This document shows positions 19,194 to 27,800 of a stretch of 35,111 nucleotides of DNA, in pieces. The notes below the pieces were generated by a model. It ran no database searches and was not told where the DNA came from. It was given only the letters and a program-made list of their open reading frames with translations. The first letter of the stretch is position 1, and each line of letters opens with the position of its first letter. The DNA is from Nostoc sp. CHAB 5834. GTDB taxonomy: Bacteria; Cyanobacteriota; Cyanobacteriia; Cyanobacteriales; Nostocaceae. A program made the translations under genes and the position numbers. The stretch is taken from NCBI GenBank assembly GCA_020829485.1, contig JAIVFU010000069.1, positions 1 to 35,111 of the forward strand, given 5' to 3'.

Positions 19194-20045
19194 GTGTCTA
19201 CATCTGCAAAAACCTTTCCTATCTGGGCATTTTTATCGCTGTTAACCAACGGCATCCTAATGTTGGCGGTCATCCTGCTAATTTGGCAACAGCAGAGATT
19301 GTCCGCTTTTTTTGGGATAATAACATCCCCGGAACCAATCAGCCTGAACAACTCAACCCAAATTGCTACACCTGATTTAGGTCGTCGTCATCAACTCTCT
19401 TACCAGCAGTGGGTAGACATCCTCACGCAAGAAGCCAAGGTAGCCGCAGACCAACGTCCTCCGCATTTAACCATCCTGGTGGGAGATTCTTTGAGTTTGT
19501 GGTTTCCGCCTGAGTTATTACCAGAAGGTAAAAATTGGCTCAATCAAGGAATTTCTGGCGAAACCAGTAATGGACTCTTGAAAAGATTGAATATATTTGA
19601 CCGCACCCAGCCAGAGGTGATTTTTGTGATGATTGGCATTAATGACCTAATTCGGGGGATGAGCGACAGGGTAATTTTAAATAATCAGCGTCAAATTATC
19701 AATTACCTACGAAAGAATCATCCCACAGCGCAAATTGTTGTCCAATCGATTTTGCCACATGGGGCAGAGGAAGCAACCTGGAAAGGACGAGATAAACTTC
19801 TGACTGTTGCAAATAGTCGCATTAGCGAGTTAAATCAGCAACTGCAAAGCCTATCTACCAAAAAAGGTGTGAAATATCTCGATTTATATCCCCTGTTTAC
19901 CAACAAGCAAGGAAATCTCCGCCACGAATTTACTACTGATGGCTTGCATTTAAGTTCTGAAGGCTATATAGTTTGGCGTTCTGCATTGCAGATATATAGT
20001 GAAATCGAATTAAAACCCCAGCAAGAAAAAGAGGGTAAAAGGTAA
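19194..20045 (+). CDS. Membrane-anchored SGNH/GDSL hydrolase
   Basis: This 283-residue protein has an N-terminal transmembrane anchor (about 10-32) and an SGNH-hydrolase domain, so it probably works outside the cytoplasmic membrane as an esterase or lipase-like acyl hydrolase. The catalytic blocks are all present: block I ILVGDSLS with nucleophile S99, block II glycine in QGISGE, block III GIND with N150, and block V TTDGLHLSSEGY with D249 and H252. The substrate cannot be inferred. The start at GTG 19194 is uncertain because no ribosome site is visible. The final residues (QQEKEGKR) are encoded by purine-rich DNA that runs into a heptamer hairpin spanning the stop codon. It is 116 bp from ispH and may be transcribed separately. 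Confidence 0.82.
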   Translation: MSTSAKTFPIWAFLSLLTNGILMLAVILLIWQQQRLSAFFGIITSPEPISLNNSTQIATPDLGRRHQLSYQQWVDILTQEAKVAADQRPPHLTILVGDSLSLWFPPELLPEGKNWLNQGISGETSNGLLKRLNIFDRTQPEVIFVMIGINDLIRGMSDRVILNNQRQIINYLRKNHPTAQIVVQSILPHGAEEATWKGRDKLLTVANSRISELNQQLQSLSTKKGVKYLDLYPLFTNKQGNLRHEFTTDGLHLSSEGYIVWRSALQIYSEIELKPQQEKEGKR

Positions 20046-20072
20046 AGGCATTAAATCCTTTACCCTTTCCCG
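20030..20072 (+). terminator. Heptamer hairpin over the SGNH gene stop codon
   Basis: GGGTAAA and AGGTAAA units face CCTTTAC and CCTTTCC units. The perfect core stem GGTAAAGG/CCTTTACC (20041-20048 and 20057-20064) has an 8-nt loop and contains the TAA stop. It has the same architecture as the other heptamer hairpins here. No long T-run follows, so its termination activity is uncertain. Confidence 0.5.
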
Positions 20073-20161
20073 CTCTCTGATAATATCTTTGAATACAACT
20101 TTGTATAAATCGCGTCTGGGCGCGAGAAAATAAGAAATAGTGGTTTAAATAGACAAATCTA

Positions 20162-21370
20162 ATGGATACAAAAGCTTTTAAGCGCAGCCTCCAACATTCA
20201 GAAAATTACAATCGCAAAGGGTTTGGTCATCAAGCAGAAGTTGCCACCCAGTTGCAATCTGAGTATCAGAGTAACTTGATTCAAGAAATTCGCGATCGCA
20301 ATTACACTCTACAACGGGGTGATGTGACAATTCGACTAGCACAAGCCTTTGGTTTTTGCTGGGGTGTAGAACGGGCTGTGGCCATGGCCTACGAAACCCG
20401 CCAGCACTTCCCTACAGAACACATCTGGATTACTAACGAGATTATCCACAACCCTTCTGTAAATCAGCGTATGCAGGAGATGGAGGTAGAATTTATTCCC
20501 ATTGAAGGAAAGAATAAAGACTTTTCTGTTGTTGGAACTGGTGATGTAGTCATATTACCCGCCTTTGGGGCTAGCGTTCAAGAAATGCAGATACTTCACG
20601 ATAAAGGCTGCAAAATTGTTGATACAACTTGTCCTTGGGTATCTAAAGTTTGGAATACAGTAGAAAAGCACAAAAAAATTGATTATACATCAATAATTCA
20701 CGGTAAATATAAGCACGAGGAAACAGTTGCTACGAGTTCTTTTGCTGGCAAATATTTAATTGTGTTGAATTTGCCAGAAGCAGAATATGTTGCTGACTAT
20801 ATTATTAATGGTGGGAACCGTGAAGAATTTCTAACAAAATTTGCTAAAGCTTGTTCAGCAGGATTTGACCCCGATCAAGATTTAGCAAGAGTTGGTATTG
20901 CTAACCAAACTACGATGCTAAAAGACGAAACTGAGCAAATCGGCAAGCTTTTTGAGCGGACTATGTTACATAAGTATGGCCCCACCGAGTTAAATCAGCA
21001 TTTCCAAAGCTTCAATACTATTTGTGATGCCACTCAAGAACGCCAAGATGCAATGTTGGAGTTAGTAGAACATAATTTAGATTTAATGGTAGTAATTGGT
21101 GGGTTTAATTCGTCAAATACTACTCAATTGCAACAAATTGCTTTTGAGAGAGGAATTCCTTCTTATCATATTGATACTGTTGAACGGATTAAATCAGGAG
21201 ATTCTATAGAACATCGGCAATTAAATGGGCAGTTAATAACTACAGAAAACTGGTTGCCAGATGGAGAAATTGTTGTGGGAATTACTTCTGGTGCTTCCAC
21301 GCCAGATAAGGTAGTAGAAGATGTGATTGAGAAGATTTTTGCAGTCAAGGCAACAGCAGCGCTGGTTTAA
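20162..21370 (+). CDS. ispH: 4-hydroxy-3-methylbut-2-enyl diphosphate reductase (IspH/LytB)
   Basis: This is the last enzyme of the MEP pathway. It reduces HMBPP to IPP and DMAPP with an iron-sulphur cluster, supplying precursors for carotenoids, chlorophyll phytol and quinones. Three conserved cluster cysteines are visible: C66 in [13 protein letters not shown]157 in [12 protein letters not shown] and C288 in [11 protein letters not shown]. Substrate-binding motifs include [23 protein letters not shown] and [11 protein letters not shown]. At 402 residues it is the long cyanobacterial/plant-type form, with an extra 50-60 N-terminal residues and internal insertions compared with the roughly 315-residue E. 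coli enzyme. The ATG at 20162 has no strong ribosome site. It stands as a single gene followed by palindromic repeats. Confidence 0.97.
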   Translation: MDTKAFKRSLQHSENYNRKGFGHQAEVATQLQSEYQSNLIQEIRDRNYTLQRGDVTIRLAQAFGFCWGVERAVAMAYETRQHFPTEHIWITNEIIHNPSVNQRMQEMEVEFIPIEGKNKDFSVVGTGDVVILPAFGASVQEMQILHDKGCKIVDTTCPWVSKVWNTVEKHKKIDYTSIIHGKYKHEETVATSSFAGKYLIVLNLPEAEYVADYIINGGNREEFLTKFAKACSAGFDPDQDLARVGIANQTTMLKDETEQIGKLFERTMLHKYGPTELNQHFQSFNTICDATQERQDAMLELVEHNLDLMVVIGGFNSSNTTQLQQIAFERGIPSYHIDTVERIKSGDSIEHRQLNGQLITTENWLPDGEIVVGITSGASTPDKVVEDVIEKIFAVKATAALV

Positions 21371-21395
21371 GAGTGATCAGTTATCAAGTAAGCAA

Positions 21396-21429
21396 GTTCG
21401 TAGTAAGGACTTTAGTCTTTATTACGAAC
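21396..21429. repeat. 15-bp stem-loop repeat, copy 1
   Basis: GTTCGTAGTAAGGAC (21396-21410) pairs with GTCTTTATTACGAAC (21415-21429) around a TTTA loop, with two wobble positions. It lies just after ispH and shares its left half with the second copy at 21492. Confidence 0.75.
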
Positions 21430-21491
21430 CCTCAAAAGTAGATTGATAAATTACTAGTAGTCTGTCCCATTAATTCTGAAGGGTTATAAAA

Positions 21492-21546
21492 GTTCGTAGT
21501 AAGGACTTTAGTCCTTGATTTGAGCGATAAATCGCTCACTACAAAC
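21492..21546. repeat. Cloverleaf-like palindromic repeat, copy 2
   Basis: An outer stem pairs GTTCGTAGT (21492-21500) with ACTACAAAC (21538-21546), 8 of 9 pairs. It encloses two perfect hairpins: AAGGAC-TTTA-GTCCTT (21501-21516) and GAGCGA-TAAA-TCGCTC (21522-21537). The whole can fold as a three-way junction. It lies between ispH and the methyltransferase gene. Confidence 0.7.
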
Positions 21547-21621
21547 CCTTCGTCACTAGTCTTCACTGGTAACTCAGAACTGTTAACTGTTCATTATAAA
21601 AATTTGTGATAAATTCAAGAA

Positions 21622-22413
21622 ATGGCTGTTTATGAGCAAATTGGTAAAGGCTATGATTTGACTCGTCGCGCTGACCCTAACATTGCTGCCCAATTAGCTA
21701 AACACCTGCAAATCAAATTAGATTCCTCGTATCTCGATGTGGGATGTGGCACGGGAAATTACACGCTAGCTTTGGCAAAACATGGTGGTGTTTGGAGTGG
21801 AGTAGACCAGTCAAAAAAGATGATTGATGCTGCTATTGATAAGAGTAATGTTGTAGCTTGGCAAGTTGCAGAAGCTGAGGCTTTACCTTATGCTGATCGT
21901 ACTTTTTCAGGTGTGTTATGTACGCTGGCAATACATCATTTTGCTGCACTAACTCCTGCTTTTCGAGAGATTTACCGTGTCTTAGCGGCTGGTCGTTTTG
22001 TATTTTTTACTGCCACCCCGGAGCAAATGAGCAAATATTGGTTAGTCGAATATTTTCCACAGGCTATACATAAATCTGCTGAACAGATGCCAAGTTTAGA
22101 AAAAGTCAGATATGCTCTAAATGATGTAGGTTTTAATTCAGTAGATATCGAACCTTATTCTATTTCTAAAAACTTACAAGACCTATTTTTATATAGTGGA
22201 AAATATCGTCCCGAAATATATTTAGATGAAAATGTCCGGTCTGGAATTTCTACCTTTGCTTTGCTAGCTTCGGCAGATGAAATCGCCACAGGATGCCAAA
22301 AGCTAGCAGCAGATATTAATACAGGACGCATCACAGAGATTGTCAATAAGTATAAAAATAATCAAGGAGATTACTTATTTGTAATCGCCTATAAAGGATT
22401 AATCATGAATTAG
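21622..22413 (+). CDS. SAM-dependent class I methyltransferase
   Basis: This 263-residue Rossmann-fold methyltransferase has motif I LDVGCGTGNY (38-47), an acidic motif II region SGVDQSKKMID (about 59-69), and a motif IV-like block, FSGVLCTLAIHHF, followed by LTPAFREIYRVLAAGRFVFF. This pattern is like the UbiE/Methyltransf_11 group, which methylates small molecules, but nothing identifies the substrate. The stop codon is one base from the ATG of cobL, so the two are probably co-transcribed and translationally coupled. A link to corrinoid metabolism is possible but is inferred from position only. The ATG at 21622 follows AAATTCAAGAA, a modest ribosome site. Confidence 0.82.
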   Translation: MAVYEQIGKGYDLTRRADPNIAAQLAKHLQIKLDSSYLDVGCGTGNYTLALAKHGGVWSGVDQSKKMIDAAIDKSNVVAWQVAEAEALPYADRTFSGVLCTLAIHHFAALTPAFREIYRVLAAGRFVFFTATPEQMSKYWLVEYFPQAIHKSAEQMPSLEKVRYALNDVGFNSVDIEPYSISKNLQDLFLYSGKYRPEIYLDENVRSGISTFALLASADEIATGCQKLAADINTGRITEIVNKYKNNQGDYLFVIAYKGLIMN

Positions 22414-22414
22414 C

Positions 22415-23623
22415 ATGACACAGAAATGGCTTTCTATCGTCGGCATTGGCGAAGATGGGTTACAGGGGTTAAGCGCGATCGCTCGTTCTTTACTCGATCA
22501 AGCTAAAGTAATTGTAGGAGGCGATCGCCATTTATCGATGCTCCCTACAGATGACCAACGTGAAAAACTAGTCTGGACATCTCCCATTAGCACCTCTGTA
22601 GACGAAATTATCCAGCGTCGGGGTGAGTCAATTTGCGTACTTGCAAGTGGCGATCCTATGTGTTATGGCATTGGTGTTACCTTGATGCGGCAAATTCCCG
22701 TCTCAGAAATGACGATTATCCCCGCACCTTCAGCCTTCAGCCTCGCCTGTGCCAGGGTTGGATGGTCTTTAACTGAGGTGGAAACCTTGAGTTTGAATGG
22801 TCGTCCATCCTCCCTACTCCAGTCTTACATTTATCCAAAAGCGCGGCTGTTGATTTTGAGCGAAGGAAAGGACACACCCGCCATTGTTGCTGAAATTTTG
22901 ACAAATCACGGCTATGGTGGCAGTAAAATAACCCTATTGGAGCGCATGGGGGGCGCTCATGAAAGAATTGTGGAAGGTACGGCTGCATCCTGGAGTGAAG
23001 TTGAAGTTGCGGCTTTGAATGCGATCGCAGTTTATTGTATTGCTGATCCTGGGGTTATCCCTTTACCAAGATTACCAGGATTACCAGATAACGCCTATCA
23101 CCACGATGGACAGTTAACGAAGCGTGAAGTTAGGGCAATTACCCTAGCAGCTTTGGCACCGACACCGGGAGAATTATTGTGGGATGTTGGCGCGGGTTGC
23201 GGTTCAATTTCTATCGAATGGATGCGGAGTAATATTCGGTGTCGAGCGATCGCGATCGAACAAAACTTATCTAGACTAATATATATTGCCGATAATGCCG
23301 CTACTCTCGGTACTCCAAATCTGCAAATCATTGAAGGTAAAGCGCCCCATGTTTTGAAAGATTTATCTGCACCAGATGCGATTTTTATTGGTGGTGGAGT
23401 GACAGCAACGGGACTTTTTGATGTTTGTTGGGAAGCACTAAAGCCGGGTGGGCGTTTGGTAGCAAATGTAGTGACGGTAGAGGGTGAGCAAACTTTATTT
23501 CAATGGCATGAACGAGTCGGTGGCGATTTAACTCGTATTGCAATTCAACGGGCAGAACCTATTGGTAAATTTTTGGGCTGGCGAGGAATGGCGGGTGTGA
23601 CGCAATTGGTAGTTATCAAATAA
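22415..23623 (+). CDS. cobL: Precorrin-6Y C5,15-methyltransferase (decarboxylating)
   Basis: This 402-residue fusion makes precorrin-8x in corrin-ring synthesis, leading to cobalamin. The N-terminal half (about 1-205) is a CbiE-type tetrapyrrole methylase: VGIGEDGLQGL at the start, GGDRHLSMLP, and VLASGDPMCYGIG as the SAM-site glycine-rich loop. The C-terminal half (about 215-402) is CbiT, a decarboxylating C15-methyltransferase with a separate Rossmann fold (LLWDVGAGCGSISIEW and APDAIFIGGG). The fused layout and length match CobL/CbiET of other bacteria. Its ATG lies one base after the upstream methyltransferase stop, which indicates coupling. No other cob/cbi genes are in the window; cyanobacterial corrin genes are usually scattered. 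Confidence 0.94.
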   Translation: MTQKWLSIVGIGEDGLQGLSAIARSLLDQAKVIVGGDRHLSMLPTDDQREKLVWTSPISTSVDEIIQRRGESICVLASGDPMCYGIGVTLMRQIPVSEMTIIPAPSAFSLACARVGWSLTEVETLSLNGRPSSLLQSYIYPKARLLILSEGKDTPAIVAEILTNHGYGGSKITLLERMGGAHERIVEGTAASWSEVEVAALNAIAVYCIADPGVIPLPRLPGLPDNAYHHDGQLTKREVRAITLAALAPTPGELLWDVGAGCGSISIEWMRSNIRCRAIAIEQNLSRLIYIADNAATLGTPNLQIIEGKAPHVLKDLSAPDAIFIGGGVTATGLFDVCWEALKPGGRLVANVVTVEGEQTLFQWHERVGGDLTRIAIQRAEPIGKFLGWRGMAGVTQLVVIK

Positions 23624-23767
23624 CAACGCTATTACCAGAAGCTAGTACGGCAAGGCGGAAGTCATGGAAAGCTTGATCCAGAAGATGCTTACAAACAGAT
23701 TAAAGCACTTTGTAAACAGTTGAAACGTAGTAAAAAAACATTGTTAATTGGTGAGGAACCACAATAA
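23624..23767 (+). pseudogene. Headless 47-codon remnant after cobL
   Basis: Directly after the cobL stop, in the same frame, an open stretch reads RYYQKLVRQGGSHGKL, DPEDAYKQIKALCKQLKRSK and KTLLIGEEPQ before TAA. It has no ATG, GTG or TTG suitable as an initiator and no ribosome site, but its composition looks protein-like (lysine-rich, amphipathic). I read it as the 3' end of a lost gene. I do not recognise the family. Read-through of the cobL stop would append it to CobL, but nothing shows that this happens. Confidence 0.4.
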
Positions 23768-23847
23768 AAATCCTGAAGTTGGTTAAGAAACGCCATAATG
23801 CGATCGCTATTTATAATTACCCTTACAGAAGTCCGATCGCCTGTTTT

Positions 23848-24249
23848 TTAACTACCCTGTTTATCTACTATTAAATTCCTCAACTTTTCTTCATCAAAAG
23901 TAAGCCCATGACGTTCTAAATATGGGCGTAAATTTATTTTAATGAATAAATCTTTTAGTTCTTGGGCAATTTCTTGGGGTGGATTTCCTGATAATGCGAT
24001 CGCAATTAAACGTTCTGCTGCTCGAAATTCACCACAGTCTATTGCAAGAGTTGCAGCACTTCGATGTAATACTGAACGAGTCGGCTCGGCATCAAGTTGA
24101 TTGGCAATCAGTGCAGCGGCTTGAGATTCTTTCTCAAAAGCTTGTCGAGAAACTTGTTTATATTGCTTTAAGTCTCCTCTAAGTTTAGCAGTAAAAGCTG
24201 CTTCGGCCAAATCCATCGCCTGTTTATGCAACTCCTGAATCTGACTCAT
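23848..24249 (-). CDS. Hypothetical protein, helical, 133 aa
   Basis: This is a small, almost entirely helical soluble protein with no signal peptide or membrane span. The sequence MSQIQELHKQAMDLAEAAF and later AIDCGEFRAAERLIAIALS resembles helical-hairpin (TPR-like) repeats rather than an enzyme. Its ATG overlaps the stop of the 179-residue gene by 4 bp (ATGA, 24246-24249), so the two are translated as a coupled pair and their products probably act together. I do not recognise a named family. No DNA-binding motif is evident. Confidence 0.65.
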   Translation of the reverse strand: MSQIQELHKQAMDLAEAAFTAKLRGDLKQYKQVSRQAFEKESQAAALIANQLDAEPTRSVLHRSAATLAIDCGEFRAAERLIAIALSGNPPQEIAQELKDLFIKINLRPYLERHGLTFDEEKLRNLIVDKQGS

Positions 24250-24785
24250 TTTTCCACAATAAAAGATAGGGGTCTGCTAAATTCAACAATAATAATGTAG
24301 GCTGGAAATTCGCCATCGGAAGGATTAGTTTGCTCGATTTTTTGTTTTATTCTAGCTCTAACCCTGCTATCATCTGCTTTACGTATACCTGAAACTTCCA
24401 GCCTTACTTTATTTTGAAATGGAAGTTCACCTGCTTCGTCTTCGCTACCTAACCAATAATCAAATCCAGTGCCTTTGCGCGATCGCTCAATCACTGTAAA
24501 CTGAGTCAATTGTCTGATGAGCATAAAGGCAATACCATAGGCTGCTTGTTCTGTGGTGAACTCTTCATCATTCCAGCAGCGCAGCATTTGCTGTGTAACA
24601 GGTTGCCAATATAGTCTGAATGTGGTGGTAAAGTCTCCATTAACTGTGAGTTCTACACCCTGTAAATGACCTCGATCCTCCAAACACACCGCACAAGCTT
24701 CTGCTAAAGCTGCTCCAAAAGATGGAGTTATAGCGGGTAGTCCTTCTCCTAATTTAGTTAATACTAACTCTTGGGGTTTATCCAA
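24246..24785 (-). CDS. Hypothetical protein, 179 aa, upstream partner of the helical gene
   Basis: A soluble protein of mixed alpha/beta character begins MDKPQELVLTKLGEGLPAIT and ends in a strand-like AYIIIVEFSRPLSFIVEK. The segment RSRKGTGFDYWLG (about 101-113) is a basic, glycine-rich loop, and QNKVRLEVSGIRK is a likely beta-strand. There is no signal peptide. It is the first gene of a two-gene minus-strand operon with a 4-bp overlap. The layout (small overlapping pair, one alpha/beta, one helical) is reminiscent of toxin-antitoxin or effector-adaptor modules, but no toxin signature is visible, so function is open. Confidence 0.65.
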   Translation of the reverse strand: MDKPQELVLTKLGEGLPAITPSFGAALAEACAVCLEDRGHLQGVELTVNGDFTTTFRLYWQPVTQQMLRCWNDEEFTTEQAAYGIAFMLIRQLTQFTVIERSRKGTGFDYWLGSEDEAGELPFQNKVRLEVSGIRKADDSRVRARIKQKIEQTNPSDGEFPAYIIIVEFSRPLSFIVEK

Positions 24786-24863
24786 GTTAAACAGAGTGAA
24801 TCTTACCGTAATTAGTTTGATTGTACTTTATTGCAGTGGAAGGCGTGCGATCGCAGAGAATTA

Positions 24864-27800
24864 TTATTTATTTTCCTCCAAGATTAATGTAGACTCAGCA
24901 GTACGCCCAAATTCTTCTGGTGCATATTGCAGGTGAACTTCTGCACCAGGCCAAGAAAATGTACCAGGAGTAACAGAACGCACTAAGTAATGCAGACTAT
25001 AAACTCCTGGTTCTAGGTGGTCAGCATAGGCGATAATGCGATCGCGGTACACATTCTTAAACCCAAGTTCCCAGCTATCGGCTTTTGCTTGTAATGCAGC
25101 TGTGGTAGTTTGAAAACTTGCATCCACCGCCTCAAAACCTGCTGGTAGTGGATCTTTAATTACTATATGATCCACAGTGCGATCGGCAATGATTTCTAAA
25201 CCAATATCAAACACCTGTCCAGAAGCTAAAGTCAAGGGTTTATCGAAAGCGTAAATACCTGTTTTTTGTAAAACTTTCTCTTTATTTACTTGACTAATTT
25301 CTCGTGTTATGCGTAAACCATTAAATCTGCCTGGTTGATTTCCCTGTAAGCGATAATTATAAGCAATCAGATAGTGTAAAGTGCCATTACCTGATTTTTG
25401 TAACGTTAAATCATTACGCCCACGAGGTAATAGATTCATCGGCACAATTAGTTGTAAATTAGGATTTGTGTAACCTTCAAACCGATTTTCTCCTAACTTA
25501 TTACCAGCTAATTGTACTGTGGCAACAAAATTAGGTGGTGTAGGTTGCAGTTGGCTATATTCTACCAAAGCTGTTAAAGCTTGGGCATTATTATAGTTAG
25601 TTTGCCATGTACCATCCCGCCGCAGTGCCAGAAGACTTTGGAATAACTTATCTATAACTTCGGGTTTACTTTGTTTGGCAATAAATAACCGTAAAGCTTG
25701 CGCTTGCGTCGTGGTAGATGAACTCATCCATCCCCAACTGCTGGGTAAACTCACAGCTGCTGTGCGGCCAGTTTCATATATACTTTGTTGCAGCTTGTTT
25801 ACTAATTGTTGAGATTCATCTTGCCATTCTGGGAATTGAGATAAATATCGCGCCAATTTAATTTGAGTTACTAAATCAAAGTTATTGCGCTGTTCATAAA
25901 TATCTGCGAGGAAAGTATTGCGTTTATCTCCCAGTTCTGCTAATGCAATTAAAGCATTAAGTTGCAGTTGTCTTTTACATAATTGCTGTTTACAAAAGTC
26001 ATATTCTCCAGGATTCGCTAGAACTTTTTGCAGATAAGTTTTGAGGCGGGATAGCATTGCAGAATCGACTAAATTAGGGAACACCTGACTAGCTTTAGCC
26101 AAAGATTCACCTCCATAAGAAGAAACCCAAGGGTCAGATTTTTCTTGTCCGGGGAAAGCAGCAAAACCACCATCTGCTATTTGGAGTTTTTGTAATTTTT
26201 CAATCGCTTGTTTTGCTTGTTGGCTAGGATTAAATTCAGAAAATGTCTGACCAAATTTTTGTGTAATTTGCAGATTAGCAGCAATGAGTAACTGACTTGC
26301 AGCAGGTTCTGTAAACGGCAAATCATTATCTTCTAAAACCTGCTTTGCTGGTGCTTGAATCTCCGGTATCAAAGTACTCGCCAATTGAATATTTAAACCT
26401 CCCGCATCAGGAAAGGTATTTTTATCGACATTCAAGGGAATTTTTACTTGTTTTTCAGTGACACCAGTTTCAACGACTTGTTCTGTAATTTCAATTGGCT
26501 TAATTTCCAAAGGAACTTCAAAAGCATCTGCGGCTGTACCATTTAGTTGAGTGGTAAAGCGAACTTTCCCAACTCCCACACTATCCGCCACCATTGGAAA
26601 GCGATAAGCATGAGTTGCGGATTCAGCTTTGGTTTGCAAAGCACTAGCTGTGGGGTTTTTGTCAGCAAACTTCACATTAGGGCTAAGTTCGCCATTAATT
26701 GATAGATTTCCAGTATTCCCAGTGTTGTTAGTTACAGATAAACCAGCAAGGATGCGATCGCCTGGACGGGCAAACTGTGGCAAGATGGCATTAGTTAGCA
26801 GTGGTTTTGTGCTAATAAATGTCGCATCGCCATTCCCGAAACGCAGATTTCCATCAGTGGCGACAGCCATCACCCGCCATGTAGTTAAGTCATCCGGGAG
26901 TTTAAAGGTTATCTGTGCATTACCATTTGCATCGGTGAGAACAGAACCATTGTAGTAAGCTAAGGCTTGAAAGTCTGTGCGGGTACGAGTATTGGCTGCA
27001 CCGGTTGAGAAACCACCGCCATAACCCCAACCTTTGGGTTTTGCTACATCTTGTGCTTGTAATATGACATCTGCGCGATTATCGTTAAAGCGGGTAGATA
27101 TCGGCTGTTCTGCATAAACTGTATCTACCAAATCTGGCGGACGATAACCAGAAAGTTGTAACACCGCTTCATTTACCACCATGACTGTAAACTGTCCTTT
27201 GGTGGGATTGCCTTGATTATCCTTCAGTTCTAGTTGTACCGTTTCCTCTGCACCAGGTTCTAATGATGCTTGGACTGGCTTAACTTGCAGTTTTAAATAC
27301 TTATCTTCTAAGTTAACTTTAAAAGGTGTAAAACCAATCTTCACCAAATTATCTAAACTTCCCGCTTCCACTTGGTTGATGGGTTTACCTTGTCTGACTA
27401 AGACAGCTTCAATGGCTGCATTTGGCAGCATTTCTGGCGTGACTTTAAACTGAATTTGTGGTGCGCTTCCCTGAGTTCTCGTAATTTGCTGATAAAGGGG
27501 TTTGTCTTTAATCACAGCAAAGTACAATTCTGCGTCTGGATAGGGAGATTGAATTAGTACAGTAGCGATTTCACCAGGTTTAAACTCTTTTTTATCTAGC
27601 TGAATTTCTAAGACATCTTTATCTTTAGAACCCCAAAATACTGGATTCCCCCCAGTTGCCCAAATTTGTAAATCTGTGGCACTTAATTCGCCTTTGGCAT
27701 CACTAAAATTAACTCTAATCCGGTATGAACCAGATTCCGGTGCTGTTAAATTTACCGATTGCGGATTGCTAGCAGATGTAATTTCTGCTTGTGCTACTGT

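Noticed and set aside
23848..24785. Toxin-antitoxin module
   Set aside because: The overlapping small-gene layout fits, but neither protein shows a toxin or DNA-binding antitoxin signature.
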